In this document: in pieces, positions 25,129 through 34,467 of the stretch
Position numbering within the stretch: position 1 is the stretch's first letter
How the letters are laid out: each line of letters begins with the position of its first letter
From: Roseicitreum antarcticum
Lineage (GTDB): Bacteria; Pseudomonadota; Alphaproteobacteria; Rhodobacterales; Rhodobacteraceae
Direction: 5' to 3'
DNA length: 64,000 bases
Assembly (NCBI RefSeq): GCF_014681765.1
Contig: NZ_CP061498.1
Span: 2,245,501 to 2,309,500 of the forward strand
The notes under the pieces: model-generated
Seen by the model: the letters and a program-made list of their open reading frames with translations, nothing else
What the model was told of the DNA's origin: nothing
Database searches by the model: none
Translations under genes and position numbers: made by a program

Positions 25129-25581
25129 TCAGCCCCCGGCTGGCGTCGCCTCAACTTCCGGGCTGACGCTGACCAGATAGGCCCAGATGTCGGCAGCCTC
25201 ACCGCGCAGGCGGTGGTTCATGTTGCTGCGGACCGAGCTGTCGCCGGTATATTCGCGCAGGAACTCGGTCTGGTTGGCAAGGTAGACGGTGAAATCTTCC
25301 TCATTCCATTCCAGACCCATCTCGCCGGCGGCAACCATCCCATCGGAATAATTGCGGAATTCCGCGTCGGTCCCCGCCTGACGGCCCGGGACGCCCCAAA
25401 GGTTCGGCCCGATGCGCCCAAGGCGCTGGATCACGGTGCCGTCATCGGCAACGATCCCGTGGCAGCTTGCGCATTGGCGAAACCCACGCTCGCCCTCGGC
25501 AGCATCCTGCGCCATTCCAGCACCGCCGAACAACGGCGTGGCAATCATCGCAGCGATGCCGAAAAATTTCGTGTGTGTCAT
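25129..25581 (-). CDS. cycA: Cytochrome c2-like periplasmic cytochrome
   Basis: A 150-residue class I cytochrome c. The signal peptide ends at about residue 24 (GMA-QD), the heme-binding CASCH motif is at residues 37-41, and a SNMNHRL segment supplies the likely axial Met. The FLREYTGDSSVRSNM region aligns with the C-terminal part of Rhodobacter cytochrome c2, which carries electrons from cytochrome bc1 to the reaction centre. The start is ATG 25581 with GGAGGA just upstream. It follows hemA in the same direction after 139 bases, the usual roseobacter order acsF-puhE-hemA-cycA. A c551/c552-type assignment is possible. Confidence 0.8.
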   Translation of the reverse strand: MTHTKFFGIAAMIATPLFGGAGMAQDAAEGERGFRQCASCHGIVADDGTVIQRLGRIGPNLWGVPGRQAGTDAEFRNYSDGMVAAGEMGLEWNEEDFTVYLANQTEFLREYTGDSSVRSNMNHRLRGEAADIWAYLVSVSPEVEATPAGG

Positions 25582-25720
25582 TTCAGTCCTCCACAACCGG
25601 GCGAAGCTCGGCCTATTACCTGTTGCGTGCCCCTGCTGCTTCAGGGACAGGAAAACCAATGCATGTGCACTGATTCACTTGTTTAGTGTAGCGCTATACG
25701 GGCCCGAGGCAAGCCAGCCC

Positions 25721-26932
25721 TTAAGCCACCGCACGCGACAGGGCGCATTGGCTCCACAACTGGCCCAATGCCTGCGCCAGATGCTCGATGTCGGCATCCG
25801 AATGCAACGGCCCAGGCGTCAGGCGCAGCCGTTCCGTGCCCTTGGGCACTGTGGGGTAATTGATCGGCTGCACATAAATTCCGTATGTATCCATAAGGAT
25901 ATCGGAAATCATCCGGCATTTTACCGGGTCGCCGATCATCACCGGAATGATGTGGCTGGGGTTGTCCAGATGCGGAATGCCAAGGCGATCCAGCCGCGCC
26001 CGCAACTTGGCGACCTGCGCACGCTGGCGCAAACGCTCGACATTGCTGGTTTTCAGGTGCCGGATCGACGTGGTCGCCGCCGCCGCCACCGCGGGCGGCA
26101 ACGCCGTGGTAAAGATGAAACCACTGGCAAAAGACCGGATAAAATCGCACATCGCCGCCGATCCGGTGACATATCCGCCCATCACACCAAAGGCTTTGCC
26201 CAGCGTCCCTTCGATCAGCGTGATCCGATCCGCCAGCCCTTCGCGTTCAGAAACACCACCGCCGCGCGGCCCGTACAGACCCACGCCATGCACCTCATCA
26301 AGGTAGGTCATGGCGCCATGCGCCTCGGCCACCTCGACGATTTCTTTCATCGGACAGATGTCGCCATCCATGGAATAGACTGATTCAAAAGCAACAATTT
26401 TCGGCCGGTCAGGATCGAGCTGCGCCAGTTTGCGGTTCAGATCCTCAGGATCGTTGTGCTTCCAGATCACTTTGTCGGCGCGGGACTGGCGCATGCCCTC
26501 GATCATCGAGGCGTGGTTCAGCGCGTCCGACAAGATCACCGCATTCGGCAAACGCGACCCCAAAGTCGAAAGCGCCGCCCAGTTCGAAACATAACCGCTG
26601 GTGAACAGCAGTGCTGATTCCTTGCCGTGCAGATCGGCCAGTTCGGCCTCCAGCGCGACATGGTGCCGATTGGTGCCCGAGATATTGCGCGTCCCCCCGG
26701 CGCCCGCACCACATGTATCGATCGCGTCTTTCATTGCAGTGGTCACGGCGCTGTTCTGCCCCATGCCCAGATAATCGTTGGAGCACCAGACGGTCACTTC
26801 CGGCGCGCCGTCGCCATGATTGACCGCGCGCGGAAATTGGCCGCAGGTACGCTCCAACTCAGCAAAAACACGATAGTTGCCGTCATGCTTGAGCGCGTCG
26901 AGCTGGGCGTTGAAAAGGGCGTCAAAGTCCAT
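25721..26932 (-). CDS. hemA: 5-aminolevulinate synthase HemA
   Basis: A 403-residue pyridoxal-phosphate enzyme condensing glycine with succinyl-CoA to 5-aminolevulinate, the first step of heme and bacteriochlorophyll synthesis. Visible marks: [41 protein letters not shown] and the PLP lysine in [13 protein letters not shown]. The start is ATG 26932 with GAGGAAA upstream; it overlaps the puhE end by 11 bases. Its place in the PpsR-preceded orf98-acsF-puhE unit means supply of precursor is probably co-regulated with pigment synthesis. Confidence 0.96.
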   Translation of the reverse strand: MDFDALFNAQLDALKHDGNYRVFAELERTCGQFPRAVNHGDGAPEVTVWCSNDYLGMGQNSAVTTAMKDAIDTCGAGAGGTRNISGTNRHHVALEAELADLHGKESALLFTSGYVSNWAALSTLGSRLPNAVILSDALNHASMIEGMRQSRADKVIWKHNDPEDLNRKLAQLDPDRPKIVAFESVYSMDGDICPMKEIVEVAEAHGAMTYLDEVHGVGLYGPRGGGVSEREGLADRITLIEGTLGKAFGVMGGYVTGSAAMCDFIRSFASGFIFTTALPPAVAAAATTSIRHLKTSNVERLRQRAQVAKLRARLDRLGIPHLDNPSHIIPVMIGDPVKCRMISDILMDTYGIYVQPINYPTVPKGTERLRLTPGPLHSDADIEHLAQALGQLWSQCALSRAVA

Positions 26933-27731
26933 GGGTTTCCTCACTTATCCTAGGCTTTTGTTGGGCCTTGGGTGCGGGCAGCATCCAACGCCAGAGTTTG
27001 TCGTCCGGTAATGGCAGCACCATCAACCAGTGTTCGAGGGCGGCCAGCGCCGTCAGCGCCGCCAGCAGGGCAAAGCCCACGGTTTCCGCCGGGCCCGCGC
27101 CGATCAGACGCTCTACCCAACAGGCTGCGGCAAAGGTCAGCACGCTGACTGACACCGGAAAAACCCAGTTCAGCCGCGCAATGCGGAAGTGGCTGGACAG
27201 GTGACGCAGCGGGTCGGGCAGGAAATCCACGTTGATCTTCGGCACGCCGTAAAACAGGTTCAGCTTGGCCGAGATGCGGGCAAAGAACAGCACGGCGAAG
27301 GTGTAGAAACCAAACGGGTTGGCTACCCCATCCGACCAGAACCACAGGCCCAGAAGCAGGGCGATCAACAGCATCTCATGGTAGGCAATGGTGCCCCAGG
27401 CGCGCAAAAAACGTTCCCATTCCGGGACGTTACGCGCCGCTGGGATAGGGGCGGGGCCCGTGATGACCCCGGCCAGGAATGCCAGTTCCACCCAGCCCCA
27501 GATTGCCAGCGCCGACAGAAACGCAAGGTAGACGCCGATAACGCTGGCATCTCCCATGGTCACATCAAACCCCCACAGGCCCACCAGCAGCACTGGCAGG
27601 CCCAGCAGCACTGATCGCACATGCGCGCCCCTCCCCTCGCGGTCGGAAAACTTGACCACGCACAGGATCACGCCGGTGGAAAACCACCAGATGAACAGCG
27701 CAAAAAGCGCGGCTGCCCACCCCGCGGCCAT
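26922..27731 (-). CDS. puhE: PuhE, photosynthetic complex assembly protein 2
   Basis: A 269-residue membrane protein with about seven helices, of the family described as putative photosynthetic complex assembly protein 2. Marks include [30 protein letters not shown], and [21 protein letters not shown]. In Rhodobacter capsulatus loss of PuhE changes reaction-centre assembly and pigment production. ATG 27731 shares a base with the acsF stop, and its end overlaps the hemA start. Confidence 0.9.
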   Translation of the reverse strand: MAAGWAAALFALFIWWFSTGVILCVVKFSDREGRGAHVRSVLLGLPVLLVGLWGFDVTMGDASVIGVYLAFLSALAIWGWVELAFLAGVITGPAPIPAARNVPEWERFLRAWGTIAYHEMLLIALLLGLWFWSDGVANPFGFYTFAVLFFARISAKLNLFYGVPKINVDFLPDPLRHLSSHFRIARLNWVFPVSVSVLTFAAACWVERLIGAGPAETVGFALLAALTALAALEHWLMVLPLPDDKLWRWMLPAPKAQQKPRISEETHGL

Positions 27732-28834
27732 CAGTAAGACGGCTCCATCCGGGGATCAGCGGGCGGCGTGTGGTGCTTGACCGGCATCAGGTAGAGCGAG
27801 GCGAAGGCAAGCCCGGCCCGCGTTCCCGCGCTGATCCGTCCCAGCATCCCACCGATACCGCCACGTGCCCTGGCATGGGCCATGTCGTTGCTGGCATGGC
27901 GCAGACGGGTCACGCCGCGTTCCCAGCGCGGGTTTTGCAGATCAATGGTGATCGGGAAAATCTGGCGGCTGATGTCGGATGTCTTTTGCAAGACTTCGCG
28001 GTCATACCAGTCGATGTCGATCCCCAGCGCCTTGTGGAACGCCGGGCGCGCATGGTCGCGGATGCACATGACGCTGAACACCGCGACAAGGAAGAACCGG
28101 ATCCACAGCTTGTTGACGAAACCATTGGTCAGCTTGGGGTCGGTCTTCATCAACAGGGCGAAGGCCTCGCCATGGCTGAATTCGTCGTTGCACCATTTCT
28201 CGAACCACTTGAAGATCGGGTGGATGCGGTGTTCGGGGTGTTTTTCCAGATGCCGGTAGATCGTGATATACCGGGCATAGCCGATCTTTTCCGACAGATA
28301 GGTGGCGTAATAGATGAATTTCGGGCGGAAATAGGTGTATTTCTTCGCCTTCGTCAGGAAGCCTAGGTTCACCGCGATGCCCGCTTCGCGCAGGGCGTCA
28401 TTGATGAAACCGGCGTGGCGCGCCTCATCCCGGGCCATGTAATTGAACAGCTCGCAGATGTCGGGGTTGTTGCCGCGCCGCTTCATTTCCTTGTAAAGCA
28501 CGCAGCCCGAAAACTCGGCCGTCAGCGAGGATACCAGGAAATCTGTCAGCTCTTTCTTCAGTTCCGGCTCCATCCCGTCCCAGTCGACCGGGTCCCAGGT
28601 TTCGTCTTTCTTGAAGTGCGTCTTGTTGGGATCGGCCTTCATTTTGGCCAGCATCTCATCCCATTCGGCGCGCACCGGCGTTACATCGATCCGGTCCATC
28701 TCGTCGAAATCAGTGGTGTAGAATCGCGGGTCCAACAATGTTGTGGTCGCGGCGCGCTGGGTAGATTCGCTGATGTCGCGTTTCGCGGGTTCGCGTACGG
28801 CTGTCGCCTCGAGTGCGGGGGACTGGACATTCAT
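27731..28834 (-). CDS. acsF: Aerobic Mg-protoporphyrin IX monomethyl ester cyclase AcsF
   Basis: A 367-residue di-iron enzyme that builds the fifth (isocyclic) ring of bacteriochlorophyll using oxygen. The iron ligands lie in EFSGCVLYKEMKR, DEARHAGF and CNDEFSHGEAF, two E-x-x-H pairs. Start ATG 28834 overlaps the upstream orf98 stop as ATGA; longer frames to 28867 would run into that gene. The anaerobic cyclase gene bchE is not in the window. AcsF needs a partner subunit (Ycf54 or BciE) in many species; no obvious homologue is next to it, apart from orf98 whose role is unknown. Confidence 0.95.
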   Translation of the reverse strand: MNVQSPALEATAVREPAKRDISESTQRAATTTLLDPRFYTTDFDEMDRIDVTPVRAEWDEMLAKMKADPNKTHFKKDETWDPVDWDGMEPELKKELTDFLVSSLTAEFSGCVLYKEMKRRGNNPDICELFNYMARDEARHAGFINDALREAGIAVNLGFLTKAKKYTYFRPKFIYYATYLSEKIGYARYITIYRHLEKHPEHRIHPIFKWFEKWCNDEFSHGEAFALLMKTDPKLTNGFVNKLWIRFFLVAVFSVMCIRDHARPAFHKALGIDIDWYDREVLQKTSDISRQIFPITIDLQNPRWERGVTRLRHASNDMAHARARGGIGGMLGRISAGTRAGLAFASLYLMPVKHHTPPADPRMEPSY

Positions 28835-29127
28835 AGGGTCACCTCTTCCGAGAACGAGAATTCGCAAAGCTCCATCACCTCGAAATCGCCGGTCAGGCGG
28901 GTCCAGGTGCGTTCCATCAGGCTGGCGCGCACGATGGTGGCAGTCCGGTCCTCCACGACCAGTTCGCCATATCCGGCCAGCACGGGCGCGCCATGCACCA
29001 GAACTTCATCTCCGGGGTGTACAATCGCCCCATTATTAAAGCGGACATGCGCGTGCAGACTCTCGAAGCGATGCGACACCTCAACCGTGCAGGGCGCGGT
29101 CTCCTTGTCTTTGAAAAACAATCCCAT
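28831..29127 (-). CDS. Conserved small protein of the photosynthesis cluster (orf98)
   Basis: A 98-residue soluble, acidic-to-neutral protein with no helix long enough to cross a membrane. Landmarks are an SHRFESLHAHVRF stretch, NNGAIVHPGDEVLVHGAPV, and a C-terminal CEFSFSEEVTL. It looks like a small beta-rich domain. A small protein of unknown function occupies this same slot between puhC and acsF in roseobacters and Rhodobacter. It is the first gene after two PpsR boxes and its stop overlaps the acsF start (ATGA), so it may help AcsF work or be folded. No function is assigned. Confidence 0.85.
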   Translation of the reverse strand: MGLFFKDKETAPCTVEVSHRFESLHAHVRFNNGAIVHPGDEVLVHGAPVLAGYGELVVEDRTATIVRASLMERTWTRLTGDFEVMELCEFSFSEEVTL

Positions 29128-29199
29128 GGCTGTTCCCTTTTTTATGATTCAGGTCACGGGGCGACCATGTGAGCGATTTAACACTGAATCAGGGGGATG

Positions 29200-29217
29200 T
29201 GTCAACTTAAATGGACA
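29200..29217. promoter_or_regulatory. PpsR/CrtJ operator upstream of orf98-acsF
   Basis: TGTCAACTTAAATGGACA fits TGT-N12-ACA. It lies 72 bases before the orf98 start codon. The partner box starts 11 bases further upstream (29229-29246), the tight spacing typical for cooperative PpsR binding. Confidence 0.85.
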
Positions 29218-29228
29218 GTTTTCAGCTC

Positions 29229-29246
29229 TGTAAATAAGATCAGACA
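29229..29246. promoter_or_regulatory. PpsR/CrtJ operator, second box upstream of orf98-acsF
   Basis: TGTAAATAAGATCAGACA fits TGT-N12-ACA. Together with the box at 29200-29217 it marks a separate promoter for orf98-acsF-puhE-hemA, lying between the puhABC terminator and orf98. Confidence 0.82.
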
Positions 29247-29287
29247 GTCGGGACTGTTACACCCCCGGGCGGGTAGCCGCCGCAACG

Positions 29288-29313
29288 AAAACGCGCCCCG
29301 GAAAGGGGCGCGT
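29288..29313 (-). terminator. Terminator of the puhABC unit
   Basis: ACGCGCCCC (29291-29299) and GGGGCGCGT (29305-29313) form a perfect 9-base stem with a 5-base loop. On the minus strand it is followed by TTTT. It lies 27 bases past the puhC stop. Confidence 0.85.
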
Positions 29314-29339
29314 GAATGCCGGTATGGGGCGGTGGGGCG

Positions 29340-29849
29340 TCAGCCCTCAACGGTCGGCGGCGGCAGGTCCAGCAGGTTGAAAAAGACCCGGTAGTTATCG
29401 ACACCAAAGCCCATCAGCTCGGCCCGCCAGCCGGTGTAATCATCGCGCAGCGCAAGGCGGCTGTCTTCGAACAGCACCAGCCGGATCGGCGCGTCGGCGG
29501 GCACATTGGCCTGCATGCGGGTGCGCAGCATGACACGGTAAATACCCGCGACAAAGCCGCCCTTGTCATTGCCCAGATCGGCCAGCAGCGTGCCGTCCAT
29601 GTCATGCACCTGCGCGGCCCCGGACATGGAGCCGTTCAGCACGATCAGCCGGTCGGCCACCACAGGCGTGGCGGTGTCATCGGCCAGGGCCACCAGCGGA
29701 CGGTCGGTCAGCCGTGCATAGGTCACAATGATAAGGACGCATACAACCAGCGCGAACATGGCGCGGACCAGCAGGGTCGGGATCATCTCGCGGTCACGTT
29801 TGCGCAGCGCCTCGTGGTCAAGCGCGCGTTGTTGGGTTGCTGATACCAT
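29340..29849 (-). CDS. puhC: PuhC, photosynthetic complex assembly protein
   Basis: A 169-residue protein with one N-terminal transmembrane helix (about residues 27-45, LLVRAMFALVVCVLIIVTYA) and a periplasmic domain ending GFGVDNYRVFFNLLDLPPP. PuhC is needed for full levels of the reaction centre and LH1 in Rhodobacter. The gene lies 6 bases after puhB and is the last of the bchF-to-puhC series before a terminator. Confidence 0.88.
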   Translation of the reverse strand: MVSATQQRALDHEALRKRDREMIPTLLVRAMFALVVCVLIIVTYARLTDRPLVALADDTATPVVADRLIVLNGSMSGAAQVHDMDGTLLADLGNDKGGFVAGIYRVMLRTRMQANVPADAPIRLVLFEDSRLALRDDYTGWRAELMGFGVDNYRVFFNLLDLPPPTVEG

Positions 29850-29855
29850 GGCTGA

Positions 29856-30494
29856 TTACTCCGCTGCGACGATGGTGGGGGAAGGGTCGGTAACCCGTGC
29901 GACCTGCGGCTGAAACACCTCGGCCTCGGCGGCCTCACTCAGCAGCTTCGCGACATTGGCAGCACCCGGGATGCAGCGCAGCGCGGGTTCGGTATGGCGC
30001 ATCCGCCACGGGCGGACATGCGGCCATGTGTTGATGTAGGAAAACCGCGTCTCGCCCGTCGTGGTCAGGGCAATCGTGCCGGTGCCGCCGCGCCGCAGGT
30101 CCAGACTGGCGTCCGAGATCCACTTGTAGGGCAGGTTCAGCGTGATGGTCAGCGCCGCGCCGATCCGCATGGCAACCCGGCGGTTGGTGATGGTATAAAC
30201 CGTTGCCTTCGCCTGAATGATGGCGATCAGCATCAAGATCAGACAGCACGCAGCGCCCATCACCAGGAACGGCGAGGCGACGCGCACCGCATCCCAAACC
30301 GGCATGAATTCGGCCGCGACAATCGCGCGCCATGCGGCGAACGCCACGAAATACCCCGCGACCCAGTACAGGCTCAGCGCTTCGACGGCCAGCCGCCACC
30401 AACTGGGCGCGCCTTGCCACAGAATTTCTTCGCCCAGCGGCGGGCGTTCGGGCAATCCCCGGACAGGTTCAAAAGCGAAATCATCGTGTGGCAT
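29856..30494 (-). CDS. puhB: PuhB, reaction-centre assembly protein (PH-like domain)
   Basis: A 212-residue membrane protein with three predicted helices: one around WVAGYFVAFAAWRAIVAA, one around PFLVMGAACCLILMLIAII, plus a weaker N-terminal one. A PH-like (bacterial PH) domain follows with VYTITNRRVAMRIG and SLDLRRGGTGTIALTT. In Rhodobacter PuhB forms dimers and assists reaction-centre assembly, binding PuhA. It lies 71 bases after puhA and 6 before puhC. Confidence 0.9.
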   Translation of the reverse strand: MPHDDFAFEPVRGLPERPPLGEEILWQGAPSWWRLAVEALSLYWVAGYFVAFAAWRAIVAAEFMPVWDAVRVASPFLVMGAACCLILMLIAIIQAKATVYTITNRRVAMRIGAALTITLNLPYKWISDASLDLRRGGTGTIALTTTGETRFSYINTWPHVRPWRMRHTEPALRCIPGAANVAKLLSEAAEAEVFQPQVARVTDPSPTIVAAE

Positions 30495-30565
30495 GGTTCC
30501 CTACCTTTTTGGTATCGGCTGGGGCGGGCAGGGTTTATCCCCGCCCCGCCCGTCGGTTGCAGGCG

Positions 30566-31327
30566 TCAGCCCAGTTGCGGCTCAAACCGGTCCTTGCTGG
30601 CGTAAAGTTTGCCGCCGGCGTAGTAGCCACAGATCTTGTCTTCTTCCAGTTTCGAGATCTGGCCCGGCTGCGCGATCTGCGGCACACCGGAAAACTGCGC
30701 GGCATAGATCGAATGGATCTTCACCCGGTCCTTCAGAATTCGCACCAACTGGATCGGCACCAGACGGGTGCCGCCGCCGTGCTCGGCATCCAGTGTGAAT
30801 TCCAGATAGCGGACCATCTGTTCGGGTTCATCGATCCACATCTCCGAGATCGTGCCCACGACTTCCATATCGCCCGCCTGCACCGGCAGGCCGCGCGGGT
30901 CGCGCCCGGCAGAAACCTTGAAGCTTTCCAGTTTCGCCATGGGCTGGATCTTCGGATGGCCCTTGTGGTCCAGCTCGGGCACATCTTTGCGCGGCGCCCA
31001 GGAAGCGGGGCCAACACCGTCCAGCATCGGATCGCCCGTGGGTTCCAGCGGGTGGCCGAAGCCTGCGACACGTTCCAGCGCGACAGTGCGGTTTTCCTTC
31101 TCATAGTTCGGGACCGTCAGCGTGCCCTGATTGTTCGGCAAGATGAAGGTTTTCGGCTCCCGCATGGGCAGGAAGGCGCTCTCGGTCCCGCCGTCCTCAT
31201 TCTCCAGTGGATAGCCTTCGCGCATGTTTTCGGTCTGCAGGTAGTAGATCAGCAGCGCGAAGAACGCCCAGAACAGCCAGATCGACAGCGACGCAAGGTC
31301 GAAATGTCCAAAAATAGTGCCGTACAT
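30566..31327 (-). CDS. puhA: Photosynthetic reaction centre H subunit PuhA
   Basis: A 253-residue H subunit of the type-II reaction centre. A single N-terminal helix (about residues 12-31, LASLSIWLFWAFFALLIYYL) is followed by the YLQTENMREGYPLE motif and a cytoplasmic PRC-barrel domain (DMEVVGTISEMWIDEPEQM). The acidic residues of the proton path to QB lie in this domain. The start is ATG 31327 (MYGTIFGHFD) with GGAGGA upstream; a frame five codons longer is open but lacks a site. The L, M and cytochrome subunits (puf genes) are elsewhere. Confidence 0.96.
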   Translation of the reverse strand: MYGTIFGHFDLASLSIWLFWAFFALLIYYLQTENMREGYPLENEDGGTESAFLPMREPKTFILPNNQGTLTVPNYEKENRTVALERVAGFGHPLEPTGDPMLDGVGPASWAPRKDVPELDHKGHPKIQPMAKLESFKVSAGRDPRGLPVQAGDMEVVGTISEMWIDEPEQMVRYLEFTLDAEHGGGTRLVPIQLVRILKDRVKIHSIYAAQFSGVPQIAQPGQISKLEEDKICGYYAGGKLYASKDRFEPQLG

Positions 31328-31348
31328 CTTCAGGTCCTCCAAAAGGGG

Positions 31349-32794
31349 TCAGCTGGGCAGTTCGGCCAGCCCGAACCTCGCCTTGCCTTGTTGTTGTTGA
31401 AAGGGGTCACGCCGCACCAGCTTCACCAGCGGGCCAAGCACGACAAGCGTCAGGAACAGCAATCCGATCTCCATATGATAGACGACCGAATAGCCGGTGG
31501 CGGCATCGTTCAGCGCGACGCCCAGATTGCCCGCCAGCGCATTGGCATTCACCACGTCGCGCACCGCGCCACCGATGAAGATCGACAGCCCCGACGCCGT
31601 GGCCTGCGCAGCCCCCCAGGCACCCAGCGCCAGCCCGCGCCCGGCCAGACCCTTCGCGGGCATCGACATCGCCGCCATCAGCGTCGCGACGGAAAAGAGG
31701 CCGCCACCAAAGCCGATCAGCACCGCGCCGGTAAAGAACATCGCCACCCAGTCCAGCGGTGCGGCGAAAATCACGCAACAAAATGCCGCGATCCCGGCCA
31801 GAATGCCGCGCGATGCCATGCGGTAGGGGTTGATGCCGCGTGCCAGCCAATGCGCGGCCAGCCCGAACCCCGCCAGCGCACCGGAAGCCCATGCCGCCGT
31901 CAGCAGCGTCGTGCCCGCGACAGGCAGGCCCAGCACCTCGGCCCCGTAGGGTTCCAGCAGCACGTCTTGCATGTTGAAGGCCATGGCACCCAGAAACACC
32001 ACCAGCAGCAACCGGCCCGCCTGCCCGCCCGTGATATAATCGTTCCACGCATCACGGAAAAGCGGGCGCGGCGCGGCGCGTTCCTCGGCACTCATCGGCG
32101 CAACGCTTTCCTGTTTCCACAGCGCGGTGACGTTCAGCACCGCGGTCAGCACAGCCGCCCCCTGCACCACCTGTATCAGCTTCAGCGGGGTGAAATCGCG
32201 CAACAAGTAGCCTATGATCAGCGACGACACGCCAACCCCGATCAGGAACATGACATACAGCAGCGCCACGACCCGGGGCCGCGTCTCATCCGTCGCGCGG
32301 TCAGATGCCAGCGCCAGACCGGCGGTCTGCGTCATATGCAGGCCCAGCCCCGTCATGATGAAGGCAAGTGCTGCCAAGACCTCGCCCGCGAAGGGGATGT
32401 CATAGGTATTGTCGCCCGACAGCACCAGCAGGGCAAAGGGCATGCAGGCCAGCCCGCCGAACTGCCACAACGTGCCGAACCACAGGAAGGGTATACGCTT
32501 CCACCCGATAGCCGACCGATAGGTGTCGGATTTGAAGCCCAGCATCGCGCGGAACGGCGCGATCAGCACCGGAAGCGCGATCATCGCCGCGACGATCACC
32601 GCCGCCACGCTGAGCTCGACAATCATCACCCGGTTCAGCGTGCCCAGCAACAACACCGACGCCATACCCACCGACACCTGAAACAACGACAGCCGCAACA
32701 GCGCCGACAGCGGGAAATCCGCGCTGGCCGCATCTGAAAACGGCAGCATCTTCAGGCTGAGTTGCATCAGAATGGGGCGACGGCGCGGTGTCAT
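31349..32794 (-). CDS. lhaA: LhaA, LH1 assembly factor (PucC/MFS-like)
   Basis: A 481-residue, 12-helix membrane protein of the PucC/LhaA group, which resembles major facilitators. Typical stretches are LLGTLNRVMIVEL, FKSDTYRSAIGWKRIPFLW, TQTAGLALASDRA, and MQDVLLEPYGAEVLGL. LhaA is required for assembly of the LH1 antenna. The start is ATG 32794, overlapping the bchM stop as ATGA; the longer open frame lies inside bchM. It lies 21 bases before puhA. Confidence 0.92.
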   Translation of the reverse strand: MTPRRRPILMQLSLKMLPFSDAASADFPLSALLRLSLFQVSVGMASVLLLGTLNRVMIVELSVAAVIVAAMIALPVLIAPFRAMLGFKSDTYRSAIGWKRIPFLWFGTLWQFGGLACMPFALLVLSGDNTYDIPFAGEVLAALAFIMTGLGLHMTQTAGLALASDRATDETRPRVVALLYVMFLIGVGVSSLIIGYLLRDFTPLKLIQVVQGAAVLTAVLNVTALWKQESVAPMSAEERAAPRPLFRDAWNDYITGGQAGRLLLVVFLGAMAFNMQDVLLEPYGAEVLGLPVAGTTLLTAAWASGALAGFGLAAHWLARGINPYRMASRGILAGIAAFCCVIFAAPLDWVAMFFTGAVLIGFGGGLFSVATLMAAMSMPAKGLAGRGLALGAWGAAQATASGLSIFIGGAVRDVVNANALAGNLGVALNDAATGYSVVYHMEIGLLFLTLVVLGPLVKLVRRDPFQQQQGKARFGLAELPS

Positions 32795-33473
32795 GGGCGC
32801 ATTTCCATTGCTTGCGAGATGTAGAAACCCCGGTTGACCCGTGCCACGCGCGACAGCGACGCGGCCGACCCGGCGGCACGCAGGGCGGCCGCGATGGTGG
32901 CGTCGGAATGGGGGATGATCTGTGGTGAGCGGTCCGAACGCGGGAACGCCTTGCCCGCGCCCCACATCATCGACAACAGCACGGTGCGCGGCGCGATGGT
33001 GAAGACCACCGACTGCGACGTGCGCAGGGCAAGCCCCGCCAGCGCGCGGCCAATATCCGCCGCCTCATAATGGATCAGGCTGTCCATCGCCACGATGTAG
33101 TCGAACGCGCCATGGTCCGCGTCCAGCATGTCACCCGCGCAAAAGGTAATGCGGGGGCGCAGTGCGTCAGGCGTGCGGCGCGTGGCAACCTCCAGCAGTG
33201 CGGGCGAGATATCCACGCCCAGCACATCGGCCCCGCGTTCGGCCAGCGCGACCGACATCGGCCCGGCCCCACAACCCGCGTCCAGCACCCGCGCGCCGCG
33301 CAGATCATCGGGCAATTGCGCCAGAATCGCGGCACGCATGGTATCGCGGCCTTCGCGCACCGTCTGACGGATGCGGGACACCGGCGCATCAGAAGTAAGA
33401 CGCTCCCACGTCTTGGCGGCGGTGCTGTCGAAATAGGTCTGCATCCGCGTGCGGGTTGAAACGTAGCTGTCCA

Positions 33474-33474
<1 letters not shown>
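32791..33474 (-). CDS. bchM: Mg-protoporphyrin IX O-methyltransferase BchM
   Basis: A 227-residue SAM-dependent methyltransferase that methylates the C13 propionate of Mg-protoporphyrin IX, preparing it for AcsF. SAM motif I is VLDAGCGAGPMSVALAERG, motif II LGVDIS, and FDYIVAMDSLIHY follows. The N-terminal YFDSTAAKTWERLTSDAPVSR stretch is typical of BchM. ATG 33474 shares a base with the bchL stop. Confidence 0.94.
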
Positions 33475-34385
<911 letters not shown>

Positions 34386-34467
34386 TCATGTGTTGGCTGT
34401 GGGCCGCCCCGATCTGTCGCCGGGATCAGACTGTCGTGTCGCATGAGGGAATGGGGGGATATGCGCG

